Shown: in pieces, positions 9,301 to 16,937 of the stretch
Position numbering within the stretch: the first letter of the stretch is position 1
Layout: the number at the start of each line of letters is the position of its first letter
Origin: Fulvivirga sp.
GTDB taxonomy: Bacteria > Bacteroidota > Bacteroidia > Cytophagales > Cyclobacteriaceae
Direction of reading: 5' to 3'
Assembly: GCA_028280565.1 (NCBI GenBank)
Contig: JANQLQ010000228.1
Span: 1 to 64,000, forward strand
DNA length: 64,000 nucleotides
The notes under the pieces: model-generated
Told to the model about the DNA's origin: nothing
Databases searched by the model: none
Seen by the model: the letters and a program-made list of their open reading frames with translations, nothing else
Translations under genes and position numbers: made by a program

Positions 9301-9833
9301 GAAGCCCGTATCCCGATTTTATTTTTGGGCTGACCAACACTGTCACTTACAAGGACTTTGATCTCAATGTGGTAATCGATGGTCAATATGGGGGTGAACT
9401 GCTAATTGGCGCTAAACAATTCCTGGATAATATAGATGGCATATTTAATGTGACGACCGATGTGTTAAACCGGTGGAGGTCGCCCGAGAACCCGGGAGAT
9501 GGGATGACCCCCACCACAAACGGCGCCCGGGTCATCTACAGGGATGTAAACTCAAGCTGGGTAGAGAATTCGTCCTTTCTCCGGTTTCGCCACGTAACGT
9601 TGGGATACACTTTACCGAGAAAAACACTTGACAAAATTGGTTTCGTCAAAAGGGCCAGGATCTATGCTTCCACAAACAATATTCTAACGATCACGAATTA
9701 TAGCGGCGGAAATCCCCAGGCCACCAGCAGGTTTAATCGTGGGGGTGGCTCTTTATCATTGTCACCAGGGCTGGACTTCACTTCCTACCCACTCGCTAAA
9801 ACCTACATTCTCGGGGTCAATTTTTCATTCTAA
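6390..9833 (+). CDS. SusC/RagA-type TonB-dependent receptor with STN signalling domain
   Basis: Outer-membrane TonB-dependent importer of oligosaccharides, forming a lidded complex with the SusD lipoprotein encoded next. From 6390 the protein has about 1147 residues. A signal peptide ends near SEAQ. A secretin/TonB short N-terminal (STN) domain lies at about 45-115, a carboxypeptidase-regulatory-like domain at about 140-215 (ISGKVTDENGNGLPGVSVLI), the plug at about 220-345 (VVVIGYGTQERKDLTGSVA; SVLKDASATAIYGSRGANGV), and then the 22-strand barrel ending in YILGVNFSF. The STN domain matches the adjacent sigma/FecR pair: receptors with it normally signal to FecR. An upstream in-frame ATG at 6342 lies inside a hairpin, so the later start is preferred. 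Substrate is inferred from the GH78 neighbour as a rhamnose-containing glycan. Confidence 0.93.
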   Translation: MVSKLLIKLLIMSKYAMYGIFLQCIFYSLIFAGNSEAQKSVYDVQIVIELDNASIEDVLKEIEILTDFEFLYRKKLLKSSKKINFKKTQTSLGDILRYISKESHLQFKRVNETILVREKKRNGKALIEEGIQRAGQVDKEISGKVTDENGNGLPGVSVLIKGTSLGTVTDMDGNYKMTVPDDASILIFSYVGYITEEVNISGRSAIDLMLVPDIELLTEVVVIGYGTQERKDLTGSVATVNSKDIEDIPVASIDQKLAGQVAGVQVSTVTGTPGGAAKITIRGVGSIGANSDPLVVIDGFPVGNTFDQTSNPLNLLNPDDIESISVLKDASATAIYGSRGANGVLIIKTKQGNSGKLQIDLNTYTGFQQVPQEGRWDMLNAREFAQFQKETREDAAIAVGGTAEDADIPEMYQNPGQYGEGTDWFNTVLQTAVQQNLNLTVRGGSENLRGIFSLGYFNQEGVVRYTGFERYTLRTNLEADLGTRVRLGLSLAPTFSNQVTNDLERDFLDIVAKSQWFNPIIPVTGENGERTPHIGGPGLFSAPNPLNELEFAGTDIYEFRGLASAFAELDITNSFTAKYSFTVDYNNSRRSRFYPSFLGTTNNPPPNVPSYFINRGNFLNWQSEVLLDYRTEINKDHSLNFTAGFSAQKERLQVVEVNATDFPDDDVQTLNAAGRVTRNDEGIQEWALVSYFARVNYDYKNRYLLTATVRSDGSSRFGSENRYGTFPSLGVGWRISEEGFMSNSFFDDMKLRASYGLSGNFNIGNYSYIATIGTSNYVFGDRIANGRRLTALGNPNLTWEESRQLDIGLDIGVFDNRLNLTIDYYRRNTENMLIDVPIPFSSGFGAATVNGGEILNQGIEIAINSKNVAKENFNWTTNFNIAFNRNKVLALEGGSDFILSGRSGEGNPTHITRVGRPIGEFYGYIIEGVYMDQEDFDSSPKHSSSVVGSIKYKDVSGDGVIEAVNDFDVIGSPYPDFIFGLTNTVTYKDFDLNVVIDGQYGGELLIGAKQFLDNIDGIFNVTTDVLNRWRSPENPGDGMTPTTNGARVIYRDVNSSWVENSSFLRFRHVTLGYTLPRKTLDKIGFVKRARIYASTNNILTITNYSGGNPQATSRFNRGGGSLSLSPGLDFTSYPLAKTYILGVNFSF

Positions 9834-9843
9834 AAAACAAACG

Positions 9844-11376
9844 ATGGAAGCTACTAAACACAAAATTAATCGAAAAATACTTAACAAGTTTTTAACTGCT
9901 GTAGTACTGGCAGTAAACTGTGGTTGCAGCGATAGTTTCCTGGACCTGGAACCGGAAGCATTTTTGAATGAGCAGTCATTTTTTGATACACCCACCCAAA
10001 TAGAACAAACGGTGAATGCGTCGTATCGGTCGCTCAGGAATTTGACAGATCTTGAATATTGGGTGTTTTTAGAAATGCGTTCAGACAATACCACCTTTCA
10101 ATTTTTTGAAGCAGACAGGGGTGAGGAAAACAGGGGATTGGTGGACTATTTCCTCATTGACGCATCCCATGACAGATCCATCGGGGGATTATGGAATAAA
10201 TCATATGATGGGATTGCAAGGTGTAATATTGTTATTGAGAACATAGATAATATCCAAGGATTGGAAGATGACAAAAAAAATCAATACACCGGTGAAGTAA
10301 AATTTTTAAGAGCTTTGTTCTATTACAATCTTGCACTTCAATTCGGTGGTGTTCCTTTAGAGTTACGCACTACCCCCAGTCCCGAGGATGCGTCCACCGA
10401 AGGTCGTGCACCGCGGAATGCTGTTTTCCAAAGTATCGTGGATGACTTACTTGAAGCTATTGACCTGCTTCCCGCTAGCTATGACGCTTTTGAAAGAGGC
10501 AGGGCAACGTCAGGCGCCGCCAAAACCTTACTGGCAAAAGTATATATGGTGCAGGAAAACTATGCGGAAGCATTGAATGTCTTGAATACCATCTCAGGAT
10601 ACAGTTTACTAACAGGCAGCCCGACAAGCTATCGCGATGTATTTGACCCGGCAAACAAAGGAAATTCCGAAATTATTTTTAACGTTCAATACCTTGGATC
10701 TGAAGAAGGGCTGGGGAGCAATTTCATGTACCAGTTTGCCCCTAACAATTCAGGGAATATTGTGACCGGCGACCCACAAATACTCAATCTTGGGGGTGGA
10801 TCGGGCTGGAATACTCCCACCCAGGACATGATGAGGGCTTATGAGCCTGGAGATCTGCGCATGGATATTTCCATGCAGCCCGGCTTTACAGATAATAATG
10901 GAAATTTCGTTGACCAACCCTATATAAGCAAATACAACTTCGGATTTGAATTAAGTGGAAGCACCAATGTTAATTTTCCTATTTTCAGGTACGCTGATGT
11001 ACTCCTGATGCGGGCAGAATGCCTGAACGAGCAAGGGTACGTGGCAGGTGGAGAAGCATTTGACCTAGTGAACCAAATACGGAACCGCGCAGGACTAGCC
11101 GATCTGACCCCGTCGGAAGCTCCAAACCAACAAGACCTCCGGGATGCCATATTCCAGGAAAGAAGGGTTGAGCTTGCTTTTGAAAACCATCGCTGGTATG
11201 ATCTTTTACGTTCCGGCGAGGCAGTGCCCATCATGAATACCCATGGCCAGGAAGAGATCCAGCTTAGAGGTAACATCGTACCCTCCGGGGCTTACCAGGT
11301 AAGTGAAAACAAACTTTTGCTGCCTATTCCCCAAAGGGAAATTACTATTGACAACCTAGAGCAGAACCCACAATAG
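9844..11376 (+). CDS. SusD/RagB-family glycan-binding lipoprotein
   Basis: Surface lipoprotein that binds glycan and caps the SusC barrel. The frame is open further upstream, but ATG 9844 lies ten bases after the SusC stop and gives a proper export signal followed by the lipobox region LAVNCGCSDSFLD, so this start is chosen (510 residues). The SusD signature is clear: FLDLEPEAF after the lipid cysteine, TPR-like helices with KFLRALFYYNLALQFGGVPL, and the C-terminal blocks RYADVLLMRAECLNEQG, NQIRNRAGLADL and ERRVELAFENHRWYDLLR. The tight spacing shows co-transcription with SusC and with the rhamnosidase gene 15 bases downstream. Confidence 0.93.
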   Translation: MEATKHKINRKILNKFLTAVVLAVNCGCSDSFLDLEPEAFLNEQSFFDTPTQIEQTVNASYRSLRNLTDLEYWVFLEMRSDNTTFQFFEADRGEENRGLVDYFLIDASHDRSIGGLWNKSYDGIARCNIVIENIDNIQGLEDDKKNQYTGEVKFLRALFYYNLALQFGGVPLELRTTPSPEDASTEGRAPRNAVFQSIVDDLLEAIDLLPASYDAFERGRATSGAAKTLLAKVYMVQENYAEALNVLNTISGYSLLTGSPTSYRDVFDPANKGNSEIIFNVQYLGSEEGLGSNFMYQFAPNNSGNIVTGDPQILNLGGGSGWNTPTQDMMRAYEPGDLRMDISMQPGFTDNNGNFVDQPYISKYNFGFELSGSTNVNFPIFRYADVLLMRAECLNEQGYVAGGEAFDLVNQIRNRAGLADLTPSEAPNQQDLRDAIFQERRVELAFENHRWYDLLRSGEAVPIMNTHGQEEIQLRGNIVPSGAYQVSENKLLLPIPQREITIDNLEQNPQ

Positions 11377-11391
11377 GCGTGGTTAAGAAGA

Positions 11392-14208
11392 ATGCAGAAC
11401 GTTACATTAGTTAAATACTTTTTTGTGCAAAACAACAGGATAATAAGACTATTGATCACCCAAGGGGTTTTCTTGTGGAGTACTTATGCTTTTTCGCAGG
11501 TCAGCATTGATAAAATGCTATGCGAGAATCGAGAAAACCCCCTGGGTATTGATGCTCTCAGACCAAAGTTATCATGGGTCCTTTCATCCCAGGAGAGAAA
11601 TAAAAAACAATCAGCGTATCAAATACAGGTAAGTACGATTGCAGGGGACTTTAATCGAGCATTGGTTTGGGATAGTAACAAAACGGATTCTGACCAGTCA
11701 GTTAGGGTTACCTACGATGGCCCAGGGCTTAATTCCTTGCAACACTACTACTGGCGTGTAAAGGTATGGGATGAAAAGGGGAAACCTTCGAAATGGAGTC
11801 AAATCGCCATGTGGCAAACGGGAGTAATGAGTCAAACCGCATGGAAAGCGAAATGGATCACCATAGGCTATAAAGAAAGCCCGGAACGCGAAAGTCCCAT
11901 TTTAAGGAATGAATTTTTACTTCAAAAAAAAGTAAAGAGCGCCACGGCAATCATTACTTCCCATGGGCTTTATGAAGCTTTTATCAATGGAGAAAAAATA
12001 GGGAACGCCTATTTAACGCCCGGCTGGACAAGCTATAATAAGCGCTTGCAATACCAGGTTTTCGATGTCACACAAATGCTGAAAGTTGGAAAAAATGCCG
12101 TCGGTGCCCTCTTGGGTAGCGGGTGGTACAGAAGCCCCCTGGCATGGGGAGATAACAAGGATATTTATGGAAACATGCTTGCATTATTGTTTCAGCTTAA
12201 CGTTACTTATACTGACGGCACTTCCGAAGTTTTAGGCACGGACGACAACTGGAGTTCCTATAGGAGTTCTATTGTTTCATCAGAAATTTATAATGGAGAG
12301 ACCATTGATGCACGCAGGAGGACAGCAGGTTGGAAAAACCCAGGTTTTGATGACAGTCAGTGGTTTCCTGCCATTGTAAAACCCTATGGGTTTGAAAACC
12401 TCGTGGCTACGTACAATGAACCCATAAGAAAACAGGAAACATTCATTGCTAAAAAAACAATAACCACACCGGATGGCGACATGGTTTTGGATTTTGGCCA
12501 AAACCTTGTGGGTTGGGTCGAGATTGAGGTCCAGGGAAACAAAGGCGACAGCCTAGTGATTGAACATGCCGAGGTTCTTGATAAGCACGGAAACTTTTAT
12601 GTAGAAAATCTACGGGGTGCCGCTCAAAGGAACACGTACATACTGGCGGGAAATGGAACAGAACATTTTACCCCTCATTTTACCTGGCAAGGTTTCAGGT
12701 ATATCCGGATCAAAGGGAATCTAAAAAAATTCTCCCCGGAAAATTTTAAGGCTGTCGCTTTATATTCGGACATGCACAAGACCGGGACATTCACAACTTC
12801 AAATGAATTGTTGAACCAGTTACAGCACAATATTCGATGGGGTCAATATGGTAATTTTTTAGATGTTCCTACCGATTGCCCTCAACGTGATGAACGATTG
12901 GGGTGGACGGGAGATGCCCAGGTATTTTTTCCAACGGCCGCTTTCAATATGCACGTGAATAATTTCTTTACTAAATGGATGCGAGATGTTGCTGCTGATC
13001 AATTGGAAAACGGTAGTGTGCCCCATGTAGTCCCAAATGTCCTGGGTGAGAACTGGTCCGGCTCTGCTGGGTGGGGCGACGCTTCAACGATTATTCCTTG
13101 GAATACCTATTTGTTGTATGGTAACCAGGAAATCCTGCAAGATCAATACCGCAGTATGAAACTATGGGTTGATTATATGAAAAACCAAAGCAATGCCTAC
13201 CTGTGGAATACAGGATCCCATTTTGGAGATTGGTTATTTTACAGGCCGGATGACGACAATGACGGCAGAGCAGCCATTACGGATAAACATCTTATTGCAC
13301 AATGCTTTTTTGCCCATTCTACCCAACTGTTGATCAACGCGGCAAAGGTCTTAGGCAAAAATGATGACGTAAAAGAATACTCGGCTCTATTACAGAAAGT
13401 AAAAGATGCGTTTTTGAAAGAGTATGTGACACCTAGTGGACGATTGGTCTCCAGCTCGCAAACGGCCTACGTTTTGGCTCTTAATTTTAATATGCTCCCG
13501 GAAAATCTCAGGGACCAGGCCGCGGCACGCCTGGCTAAAAATATCAGAAGTTACAACTATCATTTGACTACAGGATTTTTAGGTACACCCTACCTGTGTT
13601 CGGTACTTTCAAAATACGGTTATCATGATCTTGCCTATACCTTATTGATGCAGAAAAAATATCCTTCATGGCTCTATCCCGTGACTGCGGGAGCGACTAC
13701 GATCTGGGAAAGGTGGGATGGTAGGAAACCAGGCGGAAGTTTCCAGACGCCTAAGATGAACTCTTTCAACCACTACGCCTACGGAGCCATAGGCAACTGG
13801 ATGTACACGGAACTTGCGGGGTTAAACACTTCCACCGAAGTGGGTGAGACCGGTTATAAAAAGATTATCCTGGCCCCTCGTTTCAAGTACGATTATGTTT
13901 CCGAAAAAGTAAAGGAGCAGAATAATGGTGAAGCGCTGAAAGAGGTCAAGGCCAGTTTAGATACCTATTATGGAAAGATAACATCTCACTGGCAGGTTGA
14001 AAATAACAAAATTTTATACCGGTGCACAGTTCCCGTGAATACAACGGCAGAAATACATTTACCCGTAAAATTGGCGGACATTTTCGAAGACGGGACACCA
14101 ATATCCCGTTCCAGGCATATCCAGGCTGTGGAAACAGGGGCAAACACTACCACGTTATGGGTAGGTTCGGGGAATTTTAATTTTACTTTAAACCAGGTCC
14201 ACGAATAA
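11392..14208 (+). CDS. GH78 alpha-L-rhamnosidase
   Basis: Exported inverting glycoside hydrolase that releases terminal alpha-L-rhamnose. Order: signal peptide ending near FSQ, N-terminal beta domains with CENRENPLGIDALRPKLSW (typical of Bac_rhamnosid proteins), the jelly-roll with the ATAIITSHGLYEAFINGEKI block, the (alpha/alpha)6 barrel, and a C-terminal beta domain. The catalytic stretch TDCPQRDERLGWTGDAQ gives D495, E501 (predicted general acid), W505 and D508, with the spacing of Streptomyces avermitilis Rha78A. E773 in TIWERWDG matches the predicted base. Length 938 is normal. No T9SS sorting domain is present, so it probably acts in the periplasm. It is the last gene of the sigma-FecR-SusC-SusD operon. 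Confidence 0.93.
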   Translation: MQNVTLVKYFFVQNNRIIRLLITQGVFLWSTYAFSQVSIDKMLCENRENPLGIDALRPKLSWVLSSQERNKKQSAYQIQVSTIAGDFNRALVWDSNKTDSDQSVRVTYDGPGLNSLQHYYWRVKVWDEKGKPSKWSQIAMWQTGVMSQTAWKAKWITIGYKESPERESPILRNEFLLQKKVKSATAIITSHGLYEAFINGEKIGNAYLTPGWTSYNKRLQYQVFDVTQMLKVGKNAVGALLGSGWYRSPLAWGDNKDIYGNMLALLFQLNVTYTDGTSEVLGTDDNWSSYRSSIVSSEIYNGETIDARRRTAGWKNPGFDDSQWFPAIVKPYGFENLVATYNEPIRKQETFIAKKTITTPDGDMVLDFGQNLVGWVEIEVQGNKGDSLVIEHAEVLDKHGNFYVENLRGAAQRNTYILAGNGTEHFTPHFTWQGFRYIRIKGNLKKFSPENFKAVALYSDMHKTGTFTTSNELLNQLQHNIRWGQYGNFLDVPTDCPQRDERLGWTGDAQVFFPTAAFNMHVNNFFTKWMRDVAADQLENGSVPHVVPNVLGENWSGSAGWGDASTIIPWNTYLLYGNQEILQDQYRSMKLWVDYMKNQSNAYLWNTGSHFGDWLFYRPDDDNDGRAAITDKHLIAQCFFAHSTQLLINAAKVLGKNDDVKEYSALLQKVKDAFLKEYVTPSGRLVSSSQTAYVLALNFNMLPENLRDQAAARLAKNIRSYNYHLTTGFLGTPYLCSVLSKYGYHDLAYTLLMQKKYPSWLYPVTAGATTIWERWDGRKPGGSFQTPKMNSFNHYAYGAIGNWMYTELAGLNTSTEVGETGYKKIILAPRFKYDYVSEKVKEQNNGEALKEVKASLDTYYGKITSHWQVENNKILYRCTVPVNTTAEIHLPVKLADIFEDGTPISRSRHIQAVETGANTTTLWVGSGNFNFTLNQVHE

Positions 14209-14629
14209 ACAAAACAGCGGATTCCGGCAATACGTTTCTAGGCCTGTAGCGCCAGGGCAACTTGATTGCAAATTCGAAGGGATAAAATATGCTATCGACC
14301 TAGAAAGAGGTGCTTTTTGAATACAAAATGACAATACCATTTTCAGAATTTCGGCGTATGCGAATGCTATGATAATGAATTTTCGGTCACAACATAAAAT
14401 GACCAACAACCAATCCCACTTTGTCAACTTAAAAACCGGGATCAGGCACCTGGAATCAGAAATATGAAAAGTAATAAGCAGCTAAAAAACGTAGAAAAGG
14501 GTTGAATTTGAAAGCTTGCGGCATTTGGGCTTGACGATCCCCTCTTGTAAGTGATCATGATCCCCAGGCAGACATGAGGACGTGTTCTCCATACCGCCTA
14601 GTGAAAATTCCGAATCATCAATTTGACAT
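14209..14629. other. Gap between convergent GH78 and AraC genes
   Basis: A 421-base stretch without a convincing gene. It holds a copy (about 14551-14583, ending ACATGAGGACGTGTTCTCC) of the sequence that also lies at the first SusC start (6325-6357). No clear rho-independent terminator with a T-run is visible for either gene. Confidence 0.5.
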
Positions 14630-15499
14630 TTAATTATGCATGTATTTTAGCTTACCAGGAGAATATCCTGTCTTTTTCTTAAATAGATTAGAAAAGTAAA
14701 ACGCAGATTGAAATCCACACTTTTTTGATATCTCTTCTATGGTTAAGTCGGTTGATGACAGTAGCCGCTTAGCATAGCTCAATCGCTCGTTAATTAAAAA
14801 CTGTTGTGGAGAAAACCCTGTTTTTTCCTTAAATATTTTTCTGAAATGACTGTAGCTAAGTCCAAAGTTTGCGGCCATTTTTTGAAAGTCTACACCGCCT
14901 TTGATGTGCTGTCGTATGATGCTTATGGATTCTTCATAAATGTAGTCCACTCTTTTACCAGCTAATGCCTGGTAACCTGGGTAAATTATATAGGCAACGA
15001 GTTGGAAGACAATACCCGTGATGATCTGGGTAAAACCTCGTGAGTTTTTCCTGGTGAGATTTAACGCCTGGTTGAATAGATACATTACTTCATCATGATG
15101 CCCGATATTGCTCACTCCTGATTTATTTTCCGTAAACAGACTTTTTAAAAGAAAATCTTCCAATGCCGGACCTTCAAAACCAATCCAATACTCCTCCCAC
15201 CCTATCTTCACATCCGGTCGGTAACGATGCCAGTCTTCCGGATACAATTTTATCACGTGACCAGGAAGAATATTTACCTTTGAATTTTTAGTCTCAAATT
15301 CTCCTCTCCCCGTGGGAACATAAACCAGGTAACATCCCTTTAATTTCCTGCCTTTTCCCCAATTAAGATCATGACTTTCAGGATGTCCTTCCGAAGGATA
15401 TTGGTCACCACGGCCTCCATGGTAATAACCGCATGTAATTATTCTTAATCCCCAGGATTTATCATTAAAATGCTTTAAGTATTTAAAGTAATTTTCCAA
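14630..15499 (-). CDS. AraC-family transcriptional regulator
   Basis: Cytoplasmic DNA-binding regulator of 289 residues. The N-terminal half is a cupin-like AraC ligand-binding fold (PGHVIKLYPEDWHRYRP is typical). The C-terminal ~100 residues hold the two helix-turn-helix motifs: MAANFGLSYSHFRKIFKEKT and ISKKCGFQSAFYFSNLFKKK, followed by the family ending GYSPGKL. The frame has no ATG near its beginning; TTG at 15499 is the first start after an in-frame stop and gives a full-length cupin. It is divergent from the SusC-SusD-GH106 set, which has no sigma/FecR pair of its own, so it is the probable sugar-responsive activator of that set (and perhaps of GH78). The effector, for example rhamnose or a short oligosaccharide, is a guess. 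Confidence 0.9.
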   Translation of the reverse strand: MENYFKYLKHFNDKSWGLRIITCGYYHGGRGDQYPSEGHPESHDLNWGKGRKLKGCYLVYVPTGRGEFETKNSKVNILPGHVIKLYPEDWHRYRPDVKIGWEEYWIGFEGPALEDFLLKSLFTENKSGVSNIGHHDEVMYLFNQALNLTRKNSRGFTQIITGIVFQLVAYIIYPGYQALAGKRVDYIYEESISIIRQHIKGGVDFQKMAANFGLSYSHFRKIFKEKTGFSPQQFLINERLSYAKRLLSSTDLTIEEISKKCGFQSAFYFSNLFKKKTGYSPGKLKYMHN

Positions 15500-16937
15500 T
15501 AACCAAAATTTATATTTCTTTAAACAAAATGATCACGATATAATGTAGTAGGAAAGGATGCATTTGAAAAGATAATTTTCAAAAAATAATCTTGACTGTA
15601 ATGATGTTATTCGAATGGCAACCTATCCAGGTTTCCCAGGAAGATAATGATTGAACGAATCACCGGTCTTAACCAGGCAACCTGGAGTCGGGATAAGAAT
15701 GCTCAAACATTTTGCCCGTCATCGCGAACTTCGTGGGTTGGCTTCTGTTGGGTGTGAAGCGATCCCCTAGTTGTGAAATGCAAATAGACTATATTCGATC
15801 ACATACGACAAGAGGACAGCTTCGTAACCTACCCATTAGCCACGCCAGCTTACCATGACATACTTTTGTTTTATCGTCATCGCAAACCTAACGGTATGGC
15901 CTTGGCAATGCGTGAAGCGATCCCCCACTCGTGGAACGTAAAATGGCGTGCACACAGAACACTACGAGAGGGGGGCAGTTGCGTAACCCGCCCACCTATG
16001 ACATATCTTATTCTTATCGTCATGGCCCCAAAGGGACGCCTATAGCGTGAACCCAGCGCTGGTTCGCAGCACCAGCGGTGAAGCCATCCCCCGCTTGAGC
16101 AGTGGTAGCAACGTTCATACGGTGTATCCCGTGGAGGGGATGGCTTCGTAGCCCCTGCACGGGCAGCACCAGCCTCGCCATGACGATCTGTTTTTTATTT
16201 TGTCATCTCCACTCCATGCATTTTTGCCAAAATGTGCTTATTCCTAATAACGATAGATAACGATCTTTTTATGCCTTCTCATCCCGAACTTAGGTAAGCA
16301 GCATGACCTATCTGCCAAATACATTGGCATGTAATTCCTGGAAATAGATTCCAGGTGATATTCCTCATTTCTTTTTGCCATGGATATTGATCCATTCCGC
16401 TCATCATCAAATAGTATATATTATTAGACAAAATGATTATGGACAATAGCAAATCTTATAGATAATTTTAACAAATGTAATTACCAAATTATGAGAAACC
16501 TTAGAAGATAAAAGACATAGTAACATAAATACTATTCAACGCCATAATCATAGCAAATGTGCCAGGAAGACTCCCTTTATTGCTTTTTTATCCATTCAGG
16601 GTTGGATTAAAGCCCGCAAGATGATCTCCCACCCCCTGGATATTTATGGTAACTACCGGCAATTCAACCCTTCGCATAAGAACTATCCTTCCTATTAAAA
16701 AAATCTGACGATCGAAGGTTGGAGTAACATCTGATTTGCCCAGGTCAATTCTTGAACAAGGTTTAACACCTGTTAAAACCCAGCTATTGAATAAGCAATA
16801 AAAATACTTTAAAAAGCAAAAAATGAACTATTACAATCTCAATATGATAAAATTTTAATCTATCAAAAGAAAGCTAACGTATTTGAGAATTGCAATGAAC
16901 TAAGTACAGATGTCCAGACACCACAATAAAAATCTTT
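15500..16937. other. Repeat-rich 1.4-kb intergenic region between AraC and second SusC
   Basis: No gene is supported. The left half carries three tandem imperfect repeats (15717-16186, listed separately). The right half (about 16200-16937) is A/T-rich and should contain the promoter and a long leader for the SusC at 16938. I could not identify a clear Bacteroidota -33/-7 pair. A structured RNA or AraC half-sites may be hidden here; neither can be shown by eye. Confidence 0.55.
15717..16186. repeat. Three tandem ~130-170-bp hairpin-forming intergenic repeats
   Basis: Copies lie at about 15717-15860, 15875-16003 and 16018-16186. Each starts with GTCATNGC and ends with its inverse (CCATGAC or TATGAC). 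Each also contains inner inverted segments: TGAAGCGATCCCC or TGAAGCCATCCCC on the left, and GGACAGCTTCGTAACC or GGATGGCTTCGTAGCC on the right. Individual copies differ considerably, so the array is old. Similar CGTCAT-type sequences occur at 50500-50580 and a related phrase near 28081-28110. These look like non-coding palindromic repeats of the REP/MITE kind. Confidence 0.7.

Noticed and set aside
14188..14427. Minus-strand 79-codon frame overlapping the GH78 end
   Set aside because: Sequence is not protein-like and overlaps the end of a well-supported gene.
15500..16937. Possible CRISPR array in the repeat-rich gap
   Set aside because: The repeats are 130-170 bases long, internally palindromic, diverged and only three in number; no short identical repeats with unique spacers and no cas genes.
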